DNA from: Strigamia acuminata | Taxonomy: Eukaryota > Arthropoda > Chilopoda > Geophilomorpha > Linotaeniidae | DNA: 64,000 bases | NCBI GenBank assembly: GCA_949358305.1 | Contig: OX442318.1 | Location: 13,808,517-13,872,516, forward strand | Direction of reading: 5' to 3' | In this document: positions 55,444-64,000 of the stretch, in pieces | How positions within the stretch are numbered: position 1 is the stretch's first letter | How the letters are laid out: every line of letters starts with the position of its first letter | Made by a program: the position numbers and the translations under genes | Notes under the pieces: model-generated | The model's input: only the letters and a program-made list of their open reading frames with translations | Databases searched by the model: none | Told to the model about the DNA's origin: nothing

Positions 55444-56004
55444 GTAAATTAATGTGATTTCCCCAGAGAAATCACATAATTCTTTGAATCTGTTGCATCC
55501 AACCCAGATTGGAGCGTGACTTGTGACTGATATATTTCTTTCTGTTTTATTGTTGATTTAAGGCTGGCTAAAAACCCGAGAGTGGACCCAGATTCACCTC
55601 GGAGTCAAGGCCGCCAAAAAACTAGAACAAAGGAAGTGTTCGCGGAATGGCGTCGTGGCAAACCAAAACCAAAACTAAAGGTTTTCTTTCTTTTAAATTT
55701 AAACATCGTAATAAATTAAAATACGATTAGAGTTAAAATAAAAAAGTTTAACGTAAGAAATTAAAATTTAACGATCGGTTTTGCCTGCGACCCCTTCCAA
55801 AAAAGCGGATCACCTGAGTTCAAAAGTAGTGTTGGATCAGCGCTACGACGGCGGAGATCATCGCAGAACTGCGAAACAAGAAAATAAGACCGACGGCCGC
55901 AACAAAAGAAAGGAGTTGCTGCCACCGTCGATCTTGAGCATATTTCTGATCCCCATCGTTAACTGGGATTTATTATATTAATCTTGTGATCTAAAATTAT
56001 TCAG
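55444..56004 (+). other. Intron inside the third ORF (561 bp)
   Basis: GTAAAT...TTATTCAG borders, with a TATTAAT branch-point-like sequence near 55977. It is AT-rich (about the host level), in contrast to the GC-rich flanking exons. A possible middle exon (55562-55680, between TTTAAG and GTTTTC) is closed by TAA in the required phase, so direct joining is preferred. Confidence 0.6.
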
Positions 56005-58791
56005 GTCGACCCGCTAGAATCGTGGGACGCCCTGCCTCCGACGGCGTCAACCGCCAACAACATCTTTCGCGGAGCCCTGCCGATTTACCTGCGGCAGGCC
56101 TATCCTGCAGAGACCAGCGCCTGGAAAATCCGATTGATGTATTCCAGGACCCTCGAGGAAAAATTCGAGCGATCAAAAACGCTGGTCGAGTGCATGACGA
56201 AGGAGATGAGGGAGCGAGTGGGGCCGCGGATCCCACCCGATGCGGATCCGCCGAGCCCCGTTTACTCCGGGTACCTGGAAGAGGCTTACCCAGGCACGGT
56301 GGCCGAGCTGCACACCTCCCATAGGTGGAGCGAGGCCCCGACCTTGGCAGCCCGCCAGAGAATAGTGGACGACGAGATCAAACGCTTAAAGCGCACCGAG
56401 ACTCACGGAGTAACCCGAGTTCTCGAGAGAAACGGTTTCTCCCCCGAAGAAATCCGTAGATGGCTTCGCGACATCGAAGAAGATCATCTGACACCCAGAT
56501 GGATACCGCCGGCGAATTTTACGGCCACGCAGTCTGAGATGTGGCAGTTATACCACGCTGGTATCCTGGGAAGTCGCCGCCATCACAGAAGATCGAAGCG
56601 TCCGGCGGAGTCCGCCCCACGCGGACCCGCACGAAGAAGACAGGCCGTCTCCCCAATAGAGGCCGGCCCGTCAACGAGCCGCGACTACCGCAGCCGCTCG
56701 AGCAGCTCCAGTTCCCGAACTCGAGTTGTCGTGCGCTCGGAGTGTCGCCGAGTAGTAACGCTCGAGCCTGCCTCGCCAGACGACGCGCGGGCTGAGCGAA
56801 CGGTCGAATCTTCCGCCCACTGGGCTGCGAGGACCGAGACACACCAAGATCGAGGAAAGAAAAGATCCTCGTTGTTCATGGCGATTACCACACAGTCGTC
56901 AGATCAATCCTCGTCGCGACGAACCGTCTCATCACACCAGAGACCGAATTCTCCGACGGACGTCCCCCAGAGGACGGCCCAACGAAGATCCGTCGCAGCC
57001 AGCACCCGGAGGAATCGAAAGCGCAAAGTACGTCAGAAGTTGCGAGCACAATCCCTGATAGCTAAGGGATTAGAGAAGGAGCGAGAGATGGCCGCCGCGA
57101 AACGGTCCGAACCCCAGAGTCTCGGACCCACGGCTGGACCGTCCAGGCGCCAAGCAGAGATTGATTTGGGAGAGTTGACGGAAGAGCAAATGTCCCCAGA
57201 TGAGTCGGACAAAGATGGGCCGGTTACAAAACAGGATCTGGCCGTAGCATTGAAGAACGCCTTCCGAGGATACGCGGCCAACCGGCCGTCGGGCTCAACA
57301 CCGGCTGTGCCCACCGCGCTTGTGCCCCCACAAGTGCAATCGCGATGGCCGCCACTCCTCGAGGGTACAAACCCAGCCGTGACCGCTTGGACCCCTCCCC
57401 GGATGATTCCGGTGGGGGATCCAGCTCCGAAGCGGGTCAGATACGATAATCTACCCGGGCTGGGCCGTCCACCGTCACCCCCAACGCCACGAGTGTGTCG
57501 ACCTTATCGCAACGCCGAATGGTACGCCCAGCGAGAGATGGACGCTCGATGCCGGCGTGAAGCGGCCTATCCCCCACTCAGCGAGTTACAAGAATATCTG
57601 GCCGAATACGAGAACCCCGCGATTGCCGAGTTGGCCATACGACAGGCCGACGCCGCCCAAACCCACCACATCAATTGGGCGATCGAACAGATGCGGACGC
57701 TGTCACAACAATTCAGTGGCAATCCGGACCGCGCTCACCCCTGCCATCGGAGCAGTTTGAATTTGGCAGTGACGAACGTCATGGCCCAGCTGCTATCCCT
57801 GGGCGTCTTCTTGGACAGTCGGCAGGCTATGGCGGCCTGGACAATCGTCGACCGTGAGGGAGTTCACCTTCCTCGGGCGTTGTACCAGGTATGGGCCGGA
57901 TGGACTCCTGAGCCCGCCTCGCTGCGCTTCGACCTGGCCAGAAATACGGAAAACCCAGGCCTACAGTTTTCAAAGTTGCGTTCGTTAGCATTCCGCTACC
58001 GGAACCCCGGAGTCCACCCTTCCTTGTTGCGAACAATTCGGGAGGTTCCGGAGATACCGGGAACGGCGGCGAGCCTTCCACAGGCCATCGAGACCGCCCC
58101 CCCAGAGGCGGCGGTCCAACCATACATACCGACCCCAAAGCCGGTATTCCCGAAGGAGAAGCGACACGCGAATCGACCCATATTGATTCCGAAGCGTTCC
58201 AAGCGAGGACCCCGAACTCCTCCGCTGCCCTCTCCTTCACCACCAGCGGCAGGGCTGGCCGCTCTCTCTGCAGAGCCGGCTACGCCACCGTTGGAGAGCC
58301 CAATGGAGATTCCGCTCCCACCATCGCCTCCGCCGCCCCCAGCAGCGCAGCTTTATTTGAGGCTGGGAGTGGAATACCCCTTCCTTCAGATGTCGGAGTT
58401 CACGCGACAACGCATCATTGACTCCGACGATCACGGCGAATCAATCCTCAAATGGCTAAACAGAGAAGCCCGATCCACCATGGACGCCGTCTTCCATCGC
58501 CGTATCCTACGGGCCCACAGGAAACCCGGATCGAGCGCCGAGTCGCGAAGGATCCGACTCGTCCCCGATCGATTCCCCGCGTCTACCCGGATTTGGATCC
58601 ATGAGCGTACGGGGTTGGTTGGCGAGCCAGCCGGCAGTCACCCGCAGTACTTCATCAACGAGCGACAAAATCCTGCGGATCTGACAACCTCTCTGCCCCC
58701 GGATTTACCACCGCCGCCACCGGCAGTGCCACCCGTGATCCTCCGCCCATGCAGAGGAGTGCTGCCGGCTCTTCGCAGAGGAGAGCGATGA
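56005..58791 (+). CDS. Third ORF, exon 2 (928 codons), unknown non-envelope protein
   Basis: Joined to exon 1 in phase 0 (Gln|Val) this gives about 967 residues; unspliced, an ATG at 56137 would give a shorter form. I recognise no family. Visible: a helical charged N-terminal third (about 40-200), an RS/Ser-run region (about 260-275, RSRSSSSSSRTR), a strongly basic patch like a nuclear signal (about 370-385, RRNRKRKVRQKLR), an acidic patch (EEQMSPDESDKD), a Trp/Leu/Ala-rich folded-looking block (about 540-700), a proline-rich linker (about 740-815, PLPPSPPPPPAAQ) and a conserved-looking C-terminal block before a poly-Pro end. No signal peptide, transmembrane segment, furin site or fusion peptide was seen, so it is not a typical Env. 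Position after pol suggests an accessory role, perhaps RNA or chromatin binding. The long open frame in a fresh copy argues for selection. Confidence 0.8.
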   Translation, partial: VDPLESWDALPPTASTANNIFRGALPIYLRQAYPAETSAWKIRLMYSRTLEEKFERSKTLVECMTKEMRERVGPRIPPDADPPSPVYSGYLEEAYPGTVAELHTSHRWSEAPTLAARQRIVDDEIKRLKRTETHGVTRVLERNGFSPEEIRRWLRDIEEDHLTPRWIPPANFTATQSEMWQLYHAGILGSRRHHRRSKRPAESAPRGPARRRQAVSPIEAGPSTSRDYRSRSSSSSSRTRVVVRSECRRVVTLEPASPDDARAERTVESSAHWAARTETHQDRGKKRSSLFMAITTQSSDQSSSRRTVSSHQRPNSPTDVPQRTAQRRSVAASTRRNRKRKVRQKLRAQSLIAKGLEKEREMAAAKRSEPQSLGPTAGPSRRQAEIDLGELTEEQMSPDESDKDGPVTKQDLAVALKNAFRGYAANRPSGSTPAVPTALVPPQVQSRWPPLLEGTNPAVTAWTPPRMIPVGDPAPKRVRYDNLPGLGRPPSPPTPRVCRPYRNAEWYAQREMDARCRREAAYPPLSELQEYLAEYENPAIAELAIRQADAAQTHHINWAIEQMRTLSQQFSGNPDRAHPCHRSSLNLAVTNVMAQLLSLGVFLDSRQAMAAWTIVDREGVHLPRALYQVWAGWTPEPASLRFDLARNTENPGLQFSKLRSLAFRYRNPGVHPSLLRTIREVPEIPGTAASLPQAIETAPPEAAVQPYIPTPKPVFPKEKRHANRPILIPKRSKRGPRTPPLPSPSPPAAGLAALSAEPATPPLESPMEIPLPPSPPPPPAAQLYLRLGVEYPFLQMSEFTRQRIIDSDDHGESILKWLNREARSTMDAVFHRRILRAHRKPGSSAESRRIRLVPDRFPASTRIWIHERTGLVGEPAGSHPQYFINERQNPADLTTSLPPDLPPPPPAVPPVILRPCRGVLPALRRGER

Positions 58792-58838
58792 GAAAATTGA
58801 GATCGCTCCGATCCGAGATCGAAGCTGGAGGAGGGACG
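58792..58838 (+). promoter_or_regulatory. Polypurine tract and 3' untranslated leader to LTR
   Basis: GCTGGAGGAGGGACG directly abuts the 3' LTR and is the likely plus-strand primer. Confidence 0.65.
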
Positions 58839-59658
58839 TGTGGTGACCCAGTTGGATAAGTGTCCCCCCAGGGCGGATACTTGTCCTATGAGTCACTATG
58901 ATTAAAGAGTCGTTCCCCCCCGAGTTGGCTCCACCTCCCCATGGCAGGTGTGTGCCCCGAGGGGGAGGAAGCGGCTGGTGGTCAGCCCCCATTGGTTGAT
59001 CGCCGGCCCTTCACCCCACTGCATAAAAGGCTGTGTTTCCCGCCAAAAGATAGAACTTACACAAACGACACCAAGAACACAGCAACTACCTCACCGTCAG
59101 GCCAACTTCAACTACAAGTTAGGATTGATCGAGGATCGCTGAGTAAAGTGCAAACTGTAACTCTCACGAAGTCACTTGCGAGCTATTCCTGCGAAAGCAC
59201 GAGAATAGCCCTTGTGAAATCACCCAGAATAATCGCCCAGACGATTATTCGCCGAAGTAAGTGTCCGAGTGCTTTGTAGGGAACCCCAAAGTTCCTAGAC
59301 GAGGCCTCTGCGACGCTAAACAAACCCTAGACAACAGGCACGGATAGAAGACTCGAAAGAGCATTCCACCGCGTCCGTGAAGACGAATCCGTGACGAATT
59401 AACGACAACTCGAGACGCCGCCTTTGTTCCGCCGACCACGCGGAATCGACGACGCCATCTTGAGAAATCCTTTGTTCGACGCTGACCACGTCGACTCTAG
59501 AATTATTACTGAGTGTATTTTAAAGGCATAAAGCCTGGTGAATAAATTACCTGTTTATTTACATACATTTGGTATTCATTTGGGTATTTACATAATTGAT
59601 CACAGGTAAAGTATTACACGTTAGCGCTATTTAAACCTATACCAAGTAGGACGCGACA
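58839..59658 (+). repeat. 3' LTR (820 bp)
   Basis: Offset 12,050 from the 5' LTR with no difference noticed along its length. AATAAA at 59541-59546 would end the transcript. Confidence 0.95.
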
Positions 59659-59662
59659 AAAG

Positions 59663-60865
59663 TGATACAAGTGCAAAAGGGCAATTATGCAAAATGGAGC
59701 AAACGCCATGTCTTTGTAGTATTAAGTCCAATATTATAAAGGCAAGATGCTGTATACAGATCTATAAGCCGGTCGACTGGAAATTTTGATCTGGGGCGAA
59801 CATACTAACTGCAGCATGATGCCGTACACAAAATTCTGTCAAATTTGTTTCTATGATTCGATCAGTTTGATTACGCAAATAAATTGTCCATGCACAAATT
59901 AACTAGTTAAAGTTTGTCGGATAACTCCAAAGTAACAGTTTGACTTTACCATACGTCACTCTGAAGGAGTAAATTCTATCTTCCAAGGGATTTGTTCATC
60001 TTTTATTCTTGACCTTCTTGACCCAGATCCCCCACAGTGTCTGCTTGTTAAGTGGGATCATTTAAACAACAGATCTTTCATCTTGCACAAACTGGCTAAG
60101 AAACAAGCTCTGTTATATAAAACTTAATTAACGCCTTACAACAAAAGGTTTAAAATGTTTTGATTCCAATTATTACGAATAGACATTTGCTCTGTCAGAA
60201 GTTGTATTGAATAAGGACAATGACAATGAAGTGTGCAGCTTCACCTTATGACATTTCAATTATTTGTATTCAGAAATTCAATAAATTGGGACTGCAAAAG
60301 ATTATATTGAAAAAGAAAATTAAATCAACTATTAATAAATATGAAATATGTATGGCATAAAAGTTCAAATTCAATAGTCGGGATGGTTATAGTGGAAACA
60401 TATTGCACGGCTCAAGCATGACTTGGCACACATGCCAAGTACTCCCACATTTCTATTCATTGATTTATAGCAGCAAGTAAAATTCATTTAAATTGATGGC
60501 AAACAAAATTGAGAGCAATTAAAGAGCAAAGAAATTCATAATTAATTTTCTCAATAACATACTTGTTACGCCTGAACGTTGAGCGCAAAGTAACTTTTCC
60601 ATTCGCTTTTAGCCGAAGTCCAAGAAAATGGCCTTTCGCGTATGAGAATCATATTCTAATTATAATCCCAAATCATTTTCTAATTTACAGTACTGGAAAT
60701 ATGGTGGAAATATAACTTTCCATAACATACATTTTCATATACATTTCCACTATGTGGATAGACGATCATTTACACTATATTTCCATTATACTTTCCATAT
60801 GAAAATCTCACTTTTTTGCAGTGCGTGCTTTCTTATTACCAGAATTTTTTTTACCAAAATAACAA
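59663..60865. other. AT-rich interval, no gene seen
   Basis: GGAAATAT/ATTTCCA-type motifs repeat at 60690-60800. No gene recognised. Confidence 0.5.
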
Positions 60866-60952
60866 TGTACACCTATGGTAAAAAAAATCTTCACATGCTG
60901 GAACTGAAGCAGCCTGACAGCATGTGAAGATTTTTTTGTCCATAGGTGCACA
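60866..60952. repeat. 87-nt near-perfect hairpin (MITE or small-RNA hairpin)
   Basis: TGTACACCTATGGTAAAAAA at the left is matched by the inverted right end, and AATCTTCACATGCTG by CAGCATGTGAAGATT, closing a loop of about 17 nt. Arms of about 34 bp contain only a couple of mismatches. Size suits either a tiny MITE or a microRNA precursor. Confidence 0.7.
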
Positions 60953-62025
60953 ATCCTGAAGTCTTCCGAACCCTTTAATCTTTTCCGGCATTTGATTTCT
61001 GTCGAGTAGCTAGTAGGCTCTTTCCAGACGAGCCTTCCCGCACGGTTCAATACATATTTTACAATACATTGCTTTTCTCTTAATGCATTCCAAAATGTAT
61101 AATCTATTACTAGATTAAATAATGCGTTTCATAATACAATTGAAAAATTTCATTTTGAAAATATGACAAATAATAATATTGGAAATGGATTTTATAACAC
61201 ATTTCATAATGTGTACTAGACTTTTGAAACAAATAATTTAAACCTCAGAAGAAGATCAAAAGATTGAATGCGCTTTGGTTAAAATTATTTCTCCGTATGC
61301 TAATTACTTACCTTTAGCCGTTCAAATTTAGCCCCACAGTTACATCCTAATTTCGGTCCTGATATTATGTCTTGGATGTATTCATTTCAGCTCAAAAAAT
61401 CCATTCTATCAAACTCTTCGATATTTTTTACATACAGTGAAGCCTATTCAAACATTTTCATGTAGAAACAATAAGTGCCATCATCTCACAAAATCAATCA
61501 AGCAACCTATCTATCTATCCTGCACTTCTTTTATGAGAATTTTGACTCACTGACAAGGCATCATCCACGTGACAGCAGACTTCAGAACCATCTAAAGAGG
61601 TCAACAAAAATTGGATCTCATCAATTTTCTTTGGATGAGGTCAGTGTTTACAGTGTGTACACATCTTGATCAAAATGAGATATACAAGTTAAAGTTTGAG
61701 GAGAATCTCTAGAGAAATACAAACACCACCATATCTTAGATCAAAGCCATAACCTTGCAGCATTCTCAGGAGACTTAACAATCTTGTAAACAAAATACAT
61801 GTAATATAAAAAAGGATGATAAAATCACTTGGGTAATCAAAAATATGATGAGATAAGTATATGATCTACACAGCAAATCTAAACAGTGTACCTTTAATAA
61901 TCTTTTGGGGCAATTGATTAGTGTTAGGTGCACTGATGTGCATAATAAAAAGTACTTGTTTCCTGTAGTCTTTTAGTTTCTTTTTGTAGGAGTTAATGTA
62001 TGACAAACTTATTTAAAGCAGCCAG
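60953..62025. other. AT-rich interval, no gene seen
   Basis: 61060-61110 repeats sequence also found near 26520-26570. No gene recognised. Confidence 0.5.
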
Positions 62026-62100
62026 CAGTCCCAATTCGCTTAACCGATGTTCAGATAACCGGTCGTTCGGATAAGCGATGTCTGAATTCTCAAAACTACT
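62026..62100 (+). mobile_element. pogo/Tigger-like element terminus (single end)
   Basis: CAGTCCCAATTCGCTTAACC followed by GATGTTCAGATAACCGGTC and TTCGGATAAGCGATG has the CAGT start and repeated AACCG/ATAACCG layout of pogo/Tigger ends. No partner end was found. Confidence 0.4.
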
Positions 62101-64000
62101 TTGAAGCAAAAATTTATAAAAACTGACTAAATCTAAACCAAATTGTGAATTTCTAGCTGAACTTCTCAGGAACTGACAAAAACGTGGTTAATCAGGTACC
62201 ACTCAAGCTTTAATTGTAACATTTTTAGGGGTTTACACGAGTAAAAACAAGAATATGGGTCAAACTGGACATCTGGACGAGCGACATCCAATCTCAATAG
62301 AAAAGCGCCTCCCGACTGTTCGTTCCCACACTCTCTTCTAGCCTAATACTTGCTAGTTTTCACACGATGCTCTACTGAACTTTGTTTGAATTTTTCTGAA
62401 TTACTGTGACAATGTAATTGATCCTATGGGTTCATGTCAGTTGCTCAAATTGTCCAGGTCAACTCTAAATTGTCCACAGACAGAATAGCAATCATTTTTG
62501 CAATCAATTCCAAATGTGGACATGAAATAAAATAAAAATAACAATAATCATAAACTATCTCAAGACATGAGAACTTTGAGCCAATTTTCTCTCCTTTTCG
62601 CTATCCATTTATACAGTTATATCAGCAATAACCATTTCTCCAGTTACTATTGATTTTTTTCCAAGTCGAAGAAAAACATTTCTCTTCCAGAATTTCTTCC
62701 ACCCATGAATGCCCAAAAACTAAAAAAAGAATGTGAATAAACTCAGGGTTTGTGATAAAAATATTCTGGGAGTATAATCAGAAATGCCAGTCTTTATTAT
62801 TCAGCCACCTGTTGGGCTGCCATTTAAACAGAGTTATTGGCCAAGTGTGACTCAAATGTCTCAAGGCAGCTAAGAAGGAAGTGTTTGGCAAGGCAAGAGA
62901 TAGGTGGATGCACAAAGAAAAACATATTGGATATACACACAAAAGGATGAAAAAGGAAAACATCAGTTAAAAAAAAAAGTGCAATCAGTAAATGAAAAAT
63001 GATGTTTTTCTCCCCTTAAATGCATTAGGTTTCTGAATTGAAAAGGTAAAGAAAAAAAACCCCAAACTGAAAATTAAAAAAAATAAAATAATGAAATATT
63101 CAAGTTTTATCAACAAGGAATCAACACAGGCTGCCCTACAATTAGTTGCACTCATTGTGGGAAAAAATGCATTGTCACATGTTCAAGCTCAGTTGTCCTG
63201 ATGGCCTACTTCCCACAATTTGTATCAATTGTCCATTAATTTTCACCTTAACTGGATGCTAAACAACTTTAATCCTATTTCCCTGTACACAGTAAGCAAC
63301 AAGACTTGCATTGCACTACACACTTAATCAGCTTAACGCTCTGCTAATCTTAACAGTTTCACTCTACTGTTTTCACAGACACTCCCATGGCCAATGCGCA
63401 GATTAGTCTTTTGGACATGACAGGTGTATAAAATTATCTAGTTTTGGGAACTGGATAAGCTAGTTATAAGCTAGCTTTACTAGCTTATGATGGCGTGCTA
63501 CCCATAATGCATTGCCATTGCTAGTCAAAACAACATGGCTACCATGTTAGAAGACAACCAGATTGTAGTAATTGTAACAATCTAGTCTGATTTGAAATTA
63601 ATCACGTCCCCACAATGCACCGCTTTTGAAAGTGTGTGGACAACAACATTGTGACTTGTTTGTCTGCTATTTTTTTGCATTAACTATTCCTGGATTTATT
63701 GCTAAGTAATAAGTAGTGTCTGGAATAGCCTAAAAAAACAGTGCTAGTGCGAATGGTCTGGCTCAAAAACTTAAGCTAGGCTAGTTTGTATTGAGCTAGG
63801 TTAGGTTATATTCATTGATTATATTACCAGATATAATTTCTAAATCAAACGTTAAATAAAATTGAACTTCGTTATACTGTCCGCCAAAAATTAAAATTGC
63901 AAGAAGTCAGTTGTCCGCCATTTGCCAGCAAAAAGTTCTAACATTGCGACGACAGATGGATCTTTCTTCGCATTTGCATGGGACAACTTAAGATTCAAAA
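62101..64000. other. AT-rich interval, no gene seen
   Basis: 63430-63800 holds CTAG-rich foldback sequence (AAGCTAGTTATAAGCTAGCT) loosely similar to 34040-34220. No exon or RNA gene recognised. Confidence 0.5.

Larger units (their letters stand above)
46789..59658 (+). mobile_element. Intact Ty3/gypsy LTR retrotransposon (12,870 bp) with a third, spliced ORF
   Basis: The 820-bp LTRs (46789-47608, 58839-59658) run TGTGG...CGACA. AAAG flanks both sides (46785-46788, 59659-59662). Order: LTR, primer site, gag, -1 frameshift, pol (PR-RT-RNase H-integrase), third ORF with an intron, purine tract, LTR. The PR-RT-RH-IN order and RT motifs place it in Ty3/gypsy (Metaviridae-type). Base composition is clearly GC-richer than the AT-rich surroundings. 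No stop or frameshift other than the programmed one breaks gag or pol, and the LTRs look identical, so it inserted very recently and may be active. Confidence 0.97.

Noticed and set aside
55562-55681. Middle exon of the third ORF
   Set aside because: In the required phase it hits TAA after two codons, and its donor is weak.
56005-58791. Third ORF as an envelope (env) gene
   Set aside because: No signal peptide, transmembrane helix, cleavage site or fusion peptide can be seen.

Overview
The window is animal nuclear DNA, most likely from an invertebrate bilaterian. It is AT-rich and gene-poor, with no bacterial operons. The one recognisable host gene piece is a GT-AG bounded exon of a D2-like (dopamine-type) GPCR. 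Everything else that can be read is transposable elements, miniature inverted-repeat elements (MITEs) and minisatellites. I cannot name the species. || Layout. 1-19 kb: a Ty1/copia Gag relic (1196-1515), a DIRS-like gag/RT relic (2496-3759, minus), a 21-bp minisatellite, foldback elements, a miniature non-autonomous LTR element (7419-8610), several TA-flanked MITEs (one containing a minisatellite), an LTR-like promoter block on the minus strand (about 13.0-13.5 kb) and a second 21-bp minisatellite (14.8-15.3 kb). 19.1-19.8 kb: exon of the D2-like receptor, minus strand. 22-30 kb: a 1,543-bp solo LTR (22917-24459), a GC-rich Mutator-like element that may carry a captured gene fragment (27711-28500), and TACCGTA-ended MITEs. 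32-46 kb: TA-type and hAT-type MITEs, several with perfect target-site duplications, three more minisatellites, and a near-perfect 1-kb palindrome carrying tRNA-Ser-like sequence in both arms (42615-43642). 46789-59658: an apparently intact Ty3/gypsy LTR retrotransposon of about 12.87 kb. 59.7-64 kb: AT-rich DNA with a foldback hairpin and a pogo/Tigger-like end. || The intact retrotransposon is the main discovery. Its 820-bp LTRs look identical and are flanked by a 4-bp AAAG duplication. It has a tRNA-Pro-like primer site, gag (1046 codons, CCHC knuckle) and pol (protease, RT with YLDD, RNase H, integrase). Pol lies in the -1 frame and is joined to gag by a textbook slippery heptamer A_AAA_AAC, followed six bases later by a 9-bp stem. 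Downstream of pol, where env would sit, is a third gene of about 967 codons split by a 561-bp intron. It has no membrane segment and is Arg/Ser/Pro-rich, so it does not look like an envelope. The LTR carries a strong splice donor, and the roughly 700-nt leader from the predicted start site to gag contains no ATG. A spliced subgenomic mRNA for the third gene is therefore plausible, giving a retrovirus-like expression plan with a non-envelope accessory protein. || A second theme is periodicity. Six minisatellites at separate loci, with unrelated unit sequences, all have units of 20-21 bp, close to two helical turns.
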